Notes under the pieces: model-generated
The model's input: the letters and a program-made list of their open reading frames with translations, nothing else
Told to the model about the DNA's origin: nothing
The model's database searches: none
Translations under genes and position numbers: made by a program
Source of the DNA: Lumbricus terrestris
Taxonomy: Eukaryota > Annelida > Clitellata > Crassiclitellata > Lumbricidae
NCBI GenBank assembly: GCA_949752735.1
Contig: OX457041.1
Coordinates: 26,044,076-26,108,075, forward strand
Length of the DNA stretch: 64,000 bases
Reading direction: 5' to 3'
Shown: piece after piece, positions 54,061 to 64,000 of the stretch
Layout: each line of letters begins with the position of its first letter
Position numbering within the stretch: the first letter of the stretch is position 1

Positions 54061-54711
54061 ATATAGTAGCGGAGCGCACCCTTCGCTAATCAATGGTATT
54101 TCATGGCTTAACGAGTATAGTATTATAATGAGCATGCACATCTGAGTTTTTACTAAACTAGCAGACAACATTCTTTCCTGGTCCCACCTTTCTGGATCCT
54201 ATCTTCTCGTTGCCGCACGCAATAGGCCAGAATAGCCTAGCACAAAATCCTAAGTCCAAAATCCAATAAAAAAATTAATTAAAAAAATCCCCGCTCCAAT
54301 AGGAGTGGAAGACTAAAATACACGTATACCTTGAATTCCTGGTTCCTTCAGAGAGATGATTTTCGATGATCTTACGATCTTATTCGATTAGCGATCGACT
54401 TCCGTATCCATAGAAACGGTTCAGTCATTCATTTCAGAATTTCAACTTCTTCGGATCGACATTTTCGATGATTTTCTTTCGAAATGACAAATTCGTGCGA
54501 TTATTCGATCATTGGTCGATTTTTTCTTTCCAAATAAACAGTTTTTCGTCGAATTTCGAATTTCTACAAGTTTATAAATCGACATTTTCGATGATTTTCT
54601 GCTATCTCCTTCTAAAGTCGATTTTCCAATCAGTGGGCGGAAATGACGTCATTGGAGAATAAATTACAACAAGAACAGAACGTCATACATAATAATTATA
54701 AGGCCTACTGT
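54061..54711. other. intergenic DNA, nothing recognised
   Basis: Contains two copies of a cgacattttcgatgattttc block (about 54458 and 54578) but no recognised gene. Confidence 0.4.
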
Positions 54712-54910
54712 ACAGAGCGGATACTGCTTCGATCGGAGTTTAATTCACGCCGAAGCGCGGAGCAATTGCGAGTGAAGGACTTGCCCACGGCCGCTACGCG
54801 GCGACTTGAGGTGGATTCGAACCTGCAACCACAGTAGCCTATTATTTATACTGTGCTACAACCCTTCGGCTGCAAGGCAACGAACATATCCACTACACCA
54901 CCCCGCCCCA
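54712..54910 (-). mobile_element. tRNA-derived SINE, 3'-truncated, with a short insertion
   Basis: On the - strand it starts ggggcggggtggtgtagtgg, then has ccttgcagccgaagggttg. A ~29-bp insert precedes ggttgcaggttcgaatccac (B box). The body follows as far as cgatcgaagcagt, and the tail is missing. Confidence 0.85.
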
Positions 54911-55032
54911 CGATACCCGCTTCTTGATTTATTTTGGCTCAGCGCCTTTGAATCGGCTGATCCAGAGACGTAGCATTCTTTGGGCATTAAGATCTTGAGG
55001 ACTGCGATCACGACTATAATGCTACAATATCG

Positions 55033-55256
55033 TGGGGCGCGGTGGTGTAGTGGCGACGTCGTTGCCTTGAAGCCAGAAGGTTCGAGGTTCGAATCCACCT
55101 CGCCGCGTAAGGACCTTGGGCAAGTCCTTCACTCACAATTGCTCAGCGCTTCGGCGTTAAACTCCGATGCAGTGTCGGCTCTGCATTCGGGAGCGCCTCT
55201 GAGTGGAGAGAGCTTGAAGGGGCGCTATAACAAGTACACATACAAACAAACAAATA
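55033..55256 (+). mobile_element. tRNA-derived SINE, complete copy
   Basis: Complete: ggggcgcggtggtgtagtgg (A box), ggttcgaggttcgaatccac (B box), ccttgggcaagtccttcact, gggagcgcctctgagtggag, ggggcgctataacaagtaca and (ACAA)n. It lies head to head with the copy ending at 54910, 122 bp apart. Confidence 0.95.
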
Positions 55257-55689
55257 TTATTGAATTTGAACAAAGGATTCCTTCTTACTTACATGATCAT
55301 AACGGTGCTAGACAGGCATTTCGGTAGTTAGAGAGACTGCAGACGCCTTGAAAGGTTAAAGTTCTTACAATACAATACAAAACGTGAAACAATGTCCAAA
55401 CATTCCATACCGTGAATTACTGATAGTTTTTAGAAATTCACTGTTGATAGCAAACGTGAAAGTTCTTTCCTATAAATCGAATCAGTTAAAAGAGAACCTT
55501 TTGCGTTAGAACTGCCCGCACGTTTGTACGAAAACTCGCAGTGGTGGGCCCATGGAGGCATGTTAAACGTTTAAAATGCTAGTTTAAACCAGTGAACATG
55601 ATGGAAACATCTAATACGTCCAGTGTTAGCAGAATACGAGGAGGTGACGGATTCTAGGTTTTACGAAAGTTGACATTTTGACGGCAAAC

Positions 55690-58600
55690 ATGACACACGA
55701 ACGTCTTTGCTTGAAAGATATTACTCTTTCTAATGGGGTCGATGTACTGGAGAGTGGCATAGGTCAGGTTGACTGCAACGGAACTAGCGGGGATCCCTAC
55801 AAATTGCCAATGGATGTTCTGTGCTCTGGGCACCTTGTGAAAGTATGTGCCCCCATGGTCAGGTATTCAGGGTGAGTTATCTGGATAATAAAGTTTTTAC
55901 GTTGAAAATTATTTCCCAGAATATCATGTGCTGTGACTTATCTAATAGTGGCAAACTTAGGTTTAGGCGTATATCCAAGTTTATGTGTGAGGAACAGCAT
56001 TGGTTTACCATAAAAAATGATTTGAGTTTAAGATTGTAATGTTTATCCGTTATTTCCTAGTTTGCCCCATTTTATCATATGGAGCTAGATCCATCACAGT
56101 TTCCTCCATCCATGGCTTTAGATTTCTTCACTGATTCGCACGATGACCTTGTTCCACCGATCCAAGCTTCCACGACTCAGCTGCTCTTAGCCCAGCGTTT
56201 CCCAAACTTTTTGGGCCACGGAACCCTTCGCGTCCTAATATTTTCGGGCGGAACCCCAATCTCAACTAAACGCATTGAATCATGCTGAACGCACGGGAAG
56301 CAAACTTAAGGCTACTAATAATTATAAGCATACACCTAAATACACTAAATTTTAGAAGGTTTATTTTCCCTACAATATCATGAAAGATTATATTGCACTG
56401 TTTTAAAAACCACGATTTGTGGATCCTACGAAGAGTATACCCTACATGAGGTTAGAATGTGGAGGTCCATTGGAAATTGGAATTCTGCTTCATTCGTGAT
56501 AGGTCAATTAGAAGTTCGTAGTCACCGTTAGAAGAGTTGGCTGCTTTTCACCTTCATTGAGTGGTTTCGTATCCTATTATCGTGATTCATGAAAAGGAAG
56601 CATTTAACAAAGTTCGCTTTCAGGTCATGAAAATGATTTGCAATTTCCGAACAATGGTTTACTCGAGAACCATTAAAAATTGTGTGAGTTTGGAAAGCGT
56701 TCCAAGTTTCTAAATTAAATAAAAGAGATCAGAACTAGCGTACGTAAAAGTCACTCAATTTTGGAAAATTTTCACACAAAGAAGTTAGAATCATTTTTTG
56801 TTGTTACTGCTTCAAGATCAGACTTGGCGATTCTTTTTAAACTTGTGTTTTACGGTGACAAAGATGACTGCGTCACTGTTCAGACTAAGGCCTAAAGCTC
56901 TGATCTACATGTACGTTGCGTTCAGCAGTGATGTCCAAGCTTATACAAACTAGGGCCTACATACTATGATACCAGGCTAATTATTGGATTGCTAATAATC
57001 ACTGAAAGGTCGGGTAAGGACAAAACACAAAAGATGACTGACGCTAGTTTCAAACTTCCAGTGCATTTTCAAAAGCTGCTTGAAATGTTGTAGTGCAGAA
57101 AAAATTCTCAGAAAATTTTCTTTTTTTCTCAACTTCTCGCGGAACCCTTGTGCTCGCCCCGCGGAACCCCTGGGTTCCGCGGAACCCAGTTTGGGAAACG
57201 CTGTCTTAGCCAGTCTTTAGCGGAATGGGCTGCCTACAACTTGGACTTCCTGTCCTTTCTTTGCTTTGTTTTCATAAGTTCATGAAACCATTTTAATTGA
57301 TCATGGTTTGGTTTTGTCATGTCTTGAGCCAGAGCAACTCTGACTTGTTTCTTTTGAAATGACATTATATAAATTTACAACTGCTATGATAGCCTGATTT
57401 TTGGTTCTTTGGAGTTCGACAATGCACGCATGAACACTTGATTTGTTATGCACTATTGTGCCATTAATATACAACAGACTGTAGAAGTCATAGATCAGGT
57501 ATTTCTTTAAAGGTTTTACAACTCAAACAGCAAACAACTGGCCTCATTTGCTCTTGAAATTTCTGCCATGCTGAATTTTGTTTTTGAGAAATTCTATCTG
57601 AAATTAATTTGAAAACTGATTGCAAGTCATGGTGTATTTTTCAGGCTGGCATTTCGAACCTTGGTTCGCAAGTATGGTTGTGATATGGCGTTTACACCAA
57701 TGATAGTGGCTGATTCTTTTGTACAATCACTGAAAGCTCGGGATAACGACTTTTTCACAAATGCCAGTAAGTGGCATCTTACCTGAAACACTTCTTAACT
57801 GAACCATTTTGTAAATTAAAATATTCGATTTGTAACTTTGACTATTTACCGATTAAAAGATATATAATTATATATATTAATTTATATGAACCATGTGTTT
57901 ATTGAACCGTTTTAGGTGATCGGCCGCTTGTCGTCCAGTTTGCAGCAAACAACGTAAATGACTTTGCGGCTGCAGCAGAGATTGTTTCACCGTAAGTCAG
58001 AAAGATGCTAAAAATGTCAATTGATGAATTGTTCAGTTGATTAATTACTTGATTAATAACTGAAACTTGCAAGCAAGCATTCATTCACCTGGCTAGATTG
58101 TCAGTTAGTCGGTTACACAAGTAAGGTCAGTTTGCTGGTCAAACAGTTTATTAATGACGGATTCAGTTGGTGATATTATCAATTAAACAACAAACCAGCA
58201 TGCTAGCCAGCGAGTCAGTTTGCAGATTAGTGATTTAATCTCTTGTTTACCCAATCGATGAGTCTTTTGATTAGTAAAACTTGTGTAAAATTATAAGGAC
58301 AAAATCATCAAGCATAACTGTGACTTCTTAACTTTGCAATGCCCTCTGTAAGCCAAACTCGCAAGTATTTGATTTCTTGTATTTAGAGACTGAATTTTAT
58401 TTGTATGTTGAGTTTGGCTGATACAACTCAAAGTTCTGTCTTGGGAATTTTGTATGAGGTTCACAATTCTATTGCATTGAGAGGAACTCTTCAGATGACA
58501 AAAACTGGGAATTTCAGCGATCTGCTCCTCACGAACGCCTAACCGGATTTAAGTCCTGAGGGATCAGTTTTTCTTCAGGTAACGTCGACAAAATTCCAAG

Positions 58601-61600
58601 GAGAAAGCTTCACTCTTTTGCATCATTGCATGTTCCAAATAGGGTTTAACAGTGAGCTTATTTCTTCTTTTGTAGGTTTGCAGATGGTGTCGACCTGAAT
58701 TGTGGCTGTCCTCAGAGGTGATTTCTTTTGAGTATTTCTGAAATATCTGTATAAAGACATGCATGGGGCCACTACTGTTTTTACTCTACATAAATGATCT
58801 GCCTCATGTTTCTTCATTACTGCATTTTGAGCTGTTTGCTGACGATTCAAATGTTTTTATATCGCACAAGTCGCATGAAAATCTATTTCAGATTGTAAAT
58901 CTTGAACTACCCCTCGTGGGTGACTGGTTTAAAGCAAACAGACTCTCCTTAAATTTAAGTAAAACATCCTATATCCTCTTTAATTCTCACAGGAAAATCC
59001 CCCCTACGCAAGCACCCCCATTACTTATTGATGATGTACCCATCCCACAAACTAACAAAGTAAACTTTCTTGGCGTAGTTATCGATCAGAATCTAACTTG
59101 GAAGGAACATATTTCCGAAATATCTATTAAACTGGCCAAAAATATAGGCATCTTGTCTCGTATCTCATATAAGCTGCCAACTAACATACTAACCAACCTA
59201 TATTACTCATTAGTCTACCCATATTTAGCTTATTGTAATTTTGTTTGGGCCTCGAATTATACCTCATGTCTTACACGCTTGATTATTCTGCAAAAAAGGG
59301 CCATTAGAATAATAACTAAATCTTCTTACAAGTGTCATACTGCCCAACTTTTTTCCCTCAACGGTATTTTAAAACTAGATCAAATAAGAATATTTCAAAC
59401 TGGGGAATTCATGTTTCGCTATAAGCATGGCCTATTACCTCAAACTTTTGCCAACTATTTTAACACCGGTTCGGCCATTCACTCTTACAACACTAGAACA
59501 GCGTCTAACTATAGACCGGCATTTGCTCACACCAACACCCGCAAGTTTTCAATTAAGATAGCTGGTCCAACTGTTTGGAACAATCTTCCTATCGATATTC
59601 ATGGTGCACATAATCTCCTCCTCTTTAAAAAACATTTGCGTGCCCACCTTCTCACTTTAAACGTATAGCTATTCGCTATATTCTGTTTGTTTACCTAAAA
59701 TATCCTTACACTAGACAATATATACGTATAATTTCATTTTGATCTTAGATGACTCCCGCTGCTTATGTTACCAATTTCCACCTATATTTATAATGGTACA
59801 TAGGTGGCCCTGCTAGCGAGACTTTGGTCCCTTTAGGACTTCCCTTTGTATCCCTACCTAGTACTGATTTGAAATTGTATCATGTTATGTTTTTCATGGG
59901 AGCAATAAAAAACCTATGTTATGTTATGTTATGATTTCTTTAATGACCGGATTAATATAAGGAAAGATGGGCTTCAGTGATCCTGAGAGCCTTAAGATAT
60001 ATGAACTCTGGAAACTCGTATAACCCCCAAACTAGATGATGAAAAAAGAAGACAAAATAAATTTTAGAAAATAAAGGGAAAAGGTAATGAAATTGAGAAG
60101 ACACAAGTTAGGAAATTGAAGAGAAAAGAGTAGAATCAGTCATGCTAATGAGGAAAGGATTGTAGGATGGAAAAATTTGGAAACTGGAAACATTGAAACT
60201 GGTTTGCAAAATTCTTGGATCTAAATCCTCAAAATTTTGGGATAATTAAAAATAATTTAGCTCTGTCTATTAAAAATGTGTAAAATGTAATTGTTAATCT
60301 CTTTCTGAGCAGGTGGGCACTTCAGGAAGGTTATGGAGCCAGCCTAATCAGAAAGCCACAGCTCATGGCTGACATGGTTTCAGAAACAAGAAGGAGAATT
60401 AGCAATGACAAGTTCACGATATCAGTCAAAATACGCATTCATGACAATCTGAAGTGAGTAACTGCTGTGTTGGAGTAATCATGAACTTTTCTATAAAATA
60501 TTGTAAACCAGAAATGCAATTAAAACACAGGGTGTAACTGTGTGACAATCTTTGACAATGTCCATGCACATTTTTTATACATCTCAGAATCAGATTCACT
60601 TATTTTGAGTGCATTATTTGTGCAATAAACATAGGAATCAAAATATTTTTAAAGGTATTCTGCCAATATGCTAGTGTTTGAGTGGTTGACAAATTGTAGT
60701 CATTATTGGTTTGAGTGCTCACTGCTCACCTTGAGCTATCAACTATGAGGACTTGAGTCATGTATGTATGTATGTGGATATTTAATATTATTTATATGTC
60801 ACCTTACAATATTTAGCGTCATGAAGATGCTTAAGTAACCTCTAAAAACAGTTACTGTATAATATATAGGGAATTTGAGCAAGTCTTACACATGTAACAT
60901 TGCTCAGTAGATGTGGGGCGCGGTGGTGTAGTGGGTATGTTCGTCGCCTTGCAACCGGAGGGTTACAAGTTCGAATCCGCCTCAAGTCGCCGCATAGGGA
61001 CCTTTGGACAAGTCCTTCACTCGCAATTGCTCAGCGCTTCGGCATGAAACTCCGATGCGTGCATTCCATGCCTATGCACCCAGGGAATGGAATCGGCTTC
61101 CGCTCTCTCTTCGGAACTCAATTTCACTTCCTTCCTTCAAAAAGCGGCTAAAAACTTACTATTTCTCCTTGGCTTTCAAGCATATGGATCTTTAATTGCA
61201 TCTTCCTCTGGCGGCTGACTATCCACGCCTCAGATTCACATTTCGGTGTGACATTGCGCGCGTTACAAATTTATTTAATAATTATAATAATAATGCAGTG
61301 TCCGCGCTGTAGTCGGTAGCGCCTCTGAGTAGAGAGCTTGAAGGGGCGCTATAGCAAGTGCACATACAAACAAACAAACATAGATGCAGAAATAAAAATG
61401 TTTTATGCTGGATGTGTCTATTTACACCAGGGAGACGGTCGACCTCTGTCGGAAGGTTGAGTCTGCTGGCGCCTCATGGATAGCCGTTCATGGTCGGACA
61501 ACAGAGCAGAGAGGTCAACCAGTGAACGTGGAAGCCATCCGTCTGATCAAGGATAGCGTCCACATACCAGTCATCGCAAACGGAGACATCCGGAGTTCAG

Positions 61601-63580
61601 CTGAAGCGGAGGAAGTGCGGAGATCGACAGGCATCGATGGTACGAGTGTCATTGTCTGTATTGCATTGTCATCTGGTGATTGGTGCCATATGCTGTCATC
61701 CTTCATCAGTGTGTTATTGTCTTTTTTGCCTCTTGTGGCATGTTGTATTGTCTATGGTCCGTATGTTCTCGATGTCCATCCTACCTCATACGCTGATTCT
61801 AACAAAATGAATTTGCCAATGCTTCATACCTATGGCTGCCTGTCGCATCTTTTGGCAAGCAGCATCTTCAAGAGTATCTTATATTCGTACATACTTAGAC
61901 ACTGAGTCTGTATTATACCTAATATACATACATAGAAATATTCATTCTCATAAAGTGTATATATAATTATATATAAACATACATAGATGAATACATCATT
62001 ACATACATGATTTGCAAAAATCATACAGATGATTATTAGTAATTAACAACTTCTATGGGACCAGTGTCTATAAGCACGGACAATGGCAGATACATTAATA
62101 CATAGCGATATATGCATACATCCATCTGAGTCTTATAACATTTTCATTTGATGTCTATCATTTCGTGGATCAACCTTCAGCGTTGTTTGTTCATGTTCAT
62201 GACATGACAGGCATGTCAGGCGTCATAAACTGATGCTGTTGTATAACATTCTAGGTGTGATGGCTGCACGCGGTATCCTTGCTAACCCAGCAATGTTTGC
62301 AGGGTACAGTCATACTCCGATTGAATGCGTTTCTGACTGGGTGAGTGCTCACTTTTACTCTACAATGTGACCTTGAACTTCCAATTTAAGTGGAACACTC
62401 TGTTGTTAAACTGGACCCTGAATCACAGTTTATTGGCTCAATTGACCCATGTTGTATCTGTAGTGGAGTTTTTGATAGATCTGCCGCTGGCTGTAGAAAA
62501 TTTATTATTTCATCTGTGCACTCTACTCGCTTTAGTTGACCATTGTGCGATAGATTGTGATTGACTGTGATGATACGACTATTTGAGAATATTGCTCTTA
62601 GTATGTCTTAAGAACTGAAAGAGCTACAATGTATTATCACATTTTTTGTCGACATGGGATGTGCCATATAGTCTAGTGGTTTGCGTGATGAAGTGTCAAC
62701 TGAAAGGGGTCTGGGTTCAAATTCCTACCAGGGCAGAAATTTTTTCTGAGATTTCTGTTCCATCTGTTGCCATGACCGATTGGGCAATTATGTATACAAT
62801 GACTGTACACTGTGTACAATGACTGTACACTGTGTACAATGACTGTACACTGTGTACAATGACTGTACACTGTTGTTGGTATGATCAGACAACAAAGGAG
62901 AGTGCTGGACTGTGAGCACCAACATTATATGTTGAGGTTAAGCAAAATGGAATGGAATGGAATTCACAAATCCAGTTCTTCGTGCCAACGTGGGGAGGTT
63001 GATTTTAAAATAAATCATTTAGAATTACGGTGCGGGCTAGGATACGAGTATACATGTATTGTGATTGATTAGAAATAGCTATTGACAAACTGGCATGTTT
63101 TATATATTTAAGAGAGCCTTCAAATCAGTGACTAATATTGCTTAGCATCATCTTTTTCTAAGGTCTGTGGCCAAATGCTCCATCAGACCTTGAACCCATG
63201 CTCTCTGCAAACCTACTTGTCTACCATGTCCTATACAAAGAAATGAGGAAAAAATGAGAAAATAATGAGGAAAAAATAAGAACCTAGCAATTCTTATATA
63301 TTTGACTTTAGGATATGGAGGGCCTGTGTATGTAATTGATAGTCGGTGTTTTCTGTAGGTGGATGTAGCTACTCGCCTTGGAACACCCTTTCAGATTTTC
63401 CACAATCACCTGATTTATATGATGGAGAGTGTGACACCAAGGTCGGAGAAGAGAATCTTCAATAGCCTCACTAGCACTACTGCCGTCATCGACTATCTGC
63501 AACGCAACTATGGTGTCTGCAACCACAAAGCTGATGTCATGGAACGGCACAACAAAAGTCAAAGACTGGCATCACAATAG
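55690..63580 (+). CDS. DUS4L: DUS4L, tRNA-dihydrouridine(20a/20b) synthase
   Basis: Eight exons: 55690-55871, 57645-57766, 57916-57991, 58676-58717, 60313-60453, 61431-61639, 62255-62340, 63359-63580. They give 359 residues in frame with GT/AG at each junction. This is the Dus4 family of FMN enzymes that reduce uridine 20a/20b in the tRNA D-loop with NAD(P)H. Motifs: KVCAPMVRYS (flavin-site start), LAFRTLVRKYGCD, TPMIVAD, PLVVQFAANN, NCGCPQRWA (catalytic Cys138), SVKIRIH (Lys180), WIAVHGRT (His208), VIANGDI (about 238-241, FMN phosphate) and GVMAARGILANPAMF. Human DUS4L is 317 residues; the extra length is mostly an N-terminal leader and a C-terminal tail. The ATG at 55690 has A at -3. Introns hold a hAT-like element, a LINE and SINEs. 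Confidence 0.96.
56193..57203. mobile_element. 1.0-kb hAT-like element in DUS4L intron 1
   Basis: The ends CAGCGTTTCCCAAAC and GTTTGGGAAACGCTG are exact inverted repeats, flanked by a perfect 8-bp duplication tcttagcc (56185-56192, 57204-57211). The ccgcggaacccctgggttcc type repeats near the right end are shared with 38176-39420. Confidence 0.95.
58763..59940 (+). mobile_element. 5'-truncated LINE with a 301-codon open reverse-transcriptase frame
   Basis: The frame at 58763-59668 starts in GPLLFLLYINDLP, has the catalytic FADDS, then NLSKT, FLGVVIDQNLTWKEHI, a ...YPYLAYCNFVW stretch, QKRAIRIIT and WNNLPIDI near the C terminus. This covers the second half of a non-LTR reverse transcriptase. 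The 3' region ends with a (TTATG)n tail. No stop or frameshift interrupts the frame, so it looks younger than the other LINEs here. It lies in DUS4L intron 4, in the gene's orientation. Confidence 0.92.
60914..61380 (+). mobile_element. tRNA-derived SINE, split by a LINE end
   Basis: ggggcgcggtggtgtagtgg and a caagttcgaatccgcc B box start the copy. It breaks after aaactccgatgc and resumes at gcagtgtccgcgctgtagtc, ending with ggggcgctatagcaagtgca and (ACAA)n. The break holds a LINE end (61059-61295). Confidence 0.9.
61059..61295 (+). mobile_element. LINE 3' end inserted in the SINE
   Basis: Translation gives PREWNRLPLSLRNS then SFKKRLKTYYFSLAF and a stop, the C terminus of a CR1-like LINE. 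A 3' UTR follows with gcctcagattcaca and an (AAT)n tail, as at 47277-47391. Confidence 0.85.
61640..62254 (+). other. DUS4L intron 6, nothing recognised
   Basis: The exon frame stays open past the donor at 61639 as far as 61905, but conserved DUS sequence stops at the donor and resumes at 62255. Confidence 0.6.
62657..62790 (+). mobile_element. tRNA-like SINE (second family)
   Basis: It has tagtctagtggtttgcg (A box) and gggttcaaattcctacc (B box) about 40 bp apart, followed by a short non-tRNA part. It differs from the other SINE family in both boxes. It is a pseudo-tRNA, since the acceptor stem does not pair cleanly. Confidence 0.65.
62793..62872. repeat. 20-bp tandem repeat, four copies
   Basis: Four near-identical units of tgtacaatgactgtacactg, each with two tgtac motifs that could pair. 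Confidence 0.95.
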
Positions 63581-63732
63581 CAACACCGGAGTGAGAGGCT
63601 GGCATCAATAAAAGGCAGCACCAGAGGAAGACCGGCATGATAGAATTGCTGCACTAGGAAAAGAGTCTGGCATCAAGGAATGGCAGCGCCAGAGTCGGAG
63701 GCTGACATAACGGAATTGCAGGGTCATAGTCG
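63563..63732. repeat. ~34-bp minisatellite across the DUS4L stop codon
   Basis: Five diverged units beginning agactgg/aggctgg/accggc/agtctgg/aggctga. The first unit includes the last codons and stop of DUS4L; the rest are in the 3' UTR. Confidence 0.7.
63607..63612 (+). terminator. candidate DUS4L poly(A) signal (AATAAA)
   Basis: AATAAA 27 bases after the stop; this would give a very short 3' UTR. It arises within a minisatellite unit, so a later signal may be used. Confidence 0.4.
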
Positions 63733-64000
63733 AAGGCCCAACCAGTGATGAGACTGGCTTCATAGATAACCTGCATCAAAAACTGTGGCGTCCATTCGAG
63801 AATTAAACTTCTAAGTCAGGACAAGCTCCATACATTGTGATTTTGACGCTGTAATACAGGCATCAGCATAACAGCCGTTGTTATTGTGATAGGTTACTTT
63901 ACAATGAAGCTTCAGAACAGTTTGTTCAGAACAAGTTACCGACTTGCATTCTGTTGTTTGAAATGTATTTCATGTTGTGGAGGCGTTGTAATTTGATGAG

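Noticed and set aside
61640..61905. DUS4L exon 6 read-through frame
   Set aside because: Conserved DUS sequence ends at 61639 at a GT and continues at 62255; the extra residues are not DUS-like.
62657..62740. A functional tRNA gene
   Set aside because: A and B boxes are present, but I could not pair the acceptor and anticodon stems properly, so it looks like a SINE head.

Overview
This is a gene-poor, intron-rich animal genome window. It holds three complete or near-complete spliced genes, one partial gene, and a very dense load of decayed transposons. The four proteins are a KLF6/7-type zinc-finger factor, CDCA7, DUS4L and a long coiled-coil protein. Their exon structure, a LINE/SINE pair and a Ty3/gypsy fragment whose pol appears to end at RNase H (as in Gmr1-like elements of deuterostomes) suggest an invertebrate deuterostome such as an echinoderm, hemichordate or lancelet. 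No species can be named from the sequence alone.

Layout. 1-1.6 kb: 3' end of a Ty3/gypsy element and a candidate LTR. 2.7-6.5 kb: LINE remnants, a GA microsatellite and two hAT-like elements. 6.9-11.2 kb: last two coding exons (+ strand) of a KLF6/7-like gene, whose intron is full of repeats. 11.2-20.6 kb: probable 3' UTR and intergenic DNA with MITEs, a LINE end and a SINE. 21.3-26.0 kb: a 4.6-kb minisatellite built on a 16-bp monomer. 27.0-35.6 kb: an eight-exon coiled-coil gene on the - strand; the splice sites I assigned give one open frame of 1143 residues. 39.7-46.2 kb: an eight-exon CDCA7 gene (+). 46.3-55.6 kb: intergenic DNA with MITEs, LINE tails, a foldback palindrome and two head-to-head SINEs. 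55.7-63.6 kb: an eight-exon DUS4L gene (+) of 359 residues.

The most notable feature is the transposon record. At least sixteen hAT-like non-autonomous elements with recognisable ends on both sides (and a few with one end) lie in the window, and ten have perfect 8-bp target-site duplications. Several families with different termini share one internal hairpin module. A tRNA-derived SINE family carries a 3' tail that looks borrowed from a local LINE, and nested insertions give a relative insertion order.

The genes do not form a pathway. CDCA7 (HELLS partner, DNA-methylation maintenance) implies that the host methylates CpG. DUS4L modifies tRNA, the KLF is a GC/CACCC-box transcription factor, and the coiled-coil protein is probably structural. 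The coiled-coil gene and CDCA7 are divergent, with start codons about 4.2 kb apart; CDCA7 and DUS4L are in tandem.
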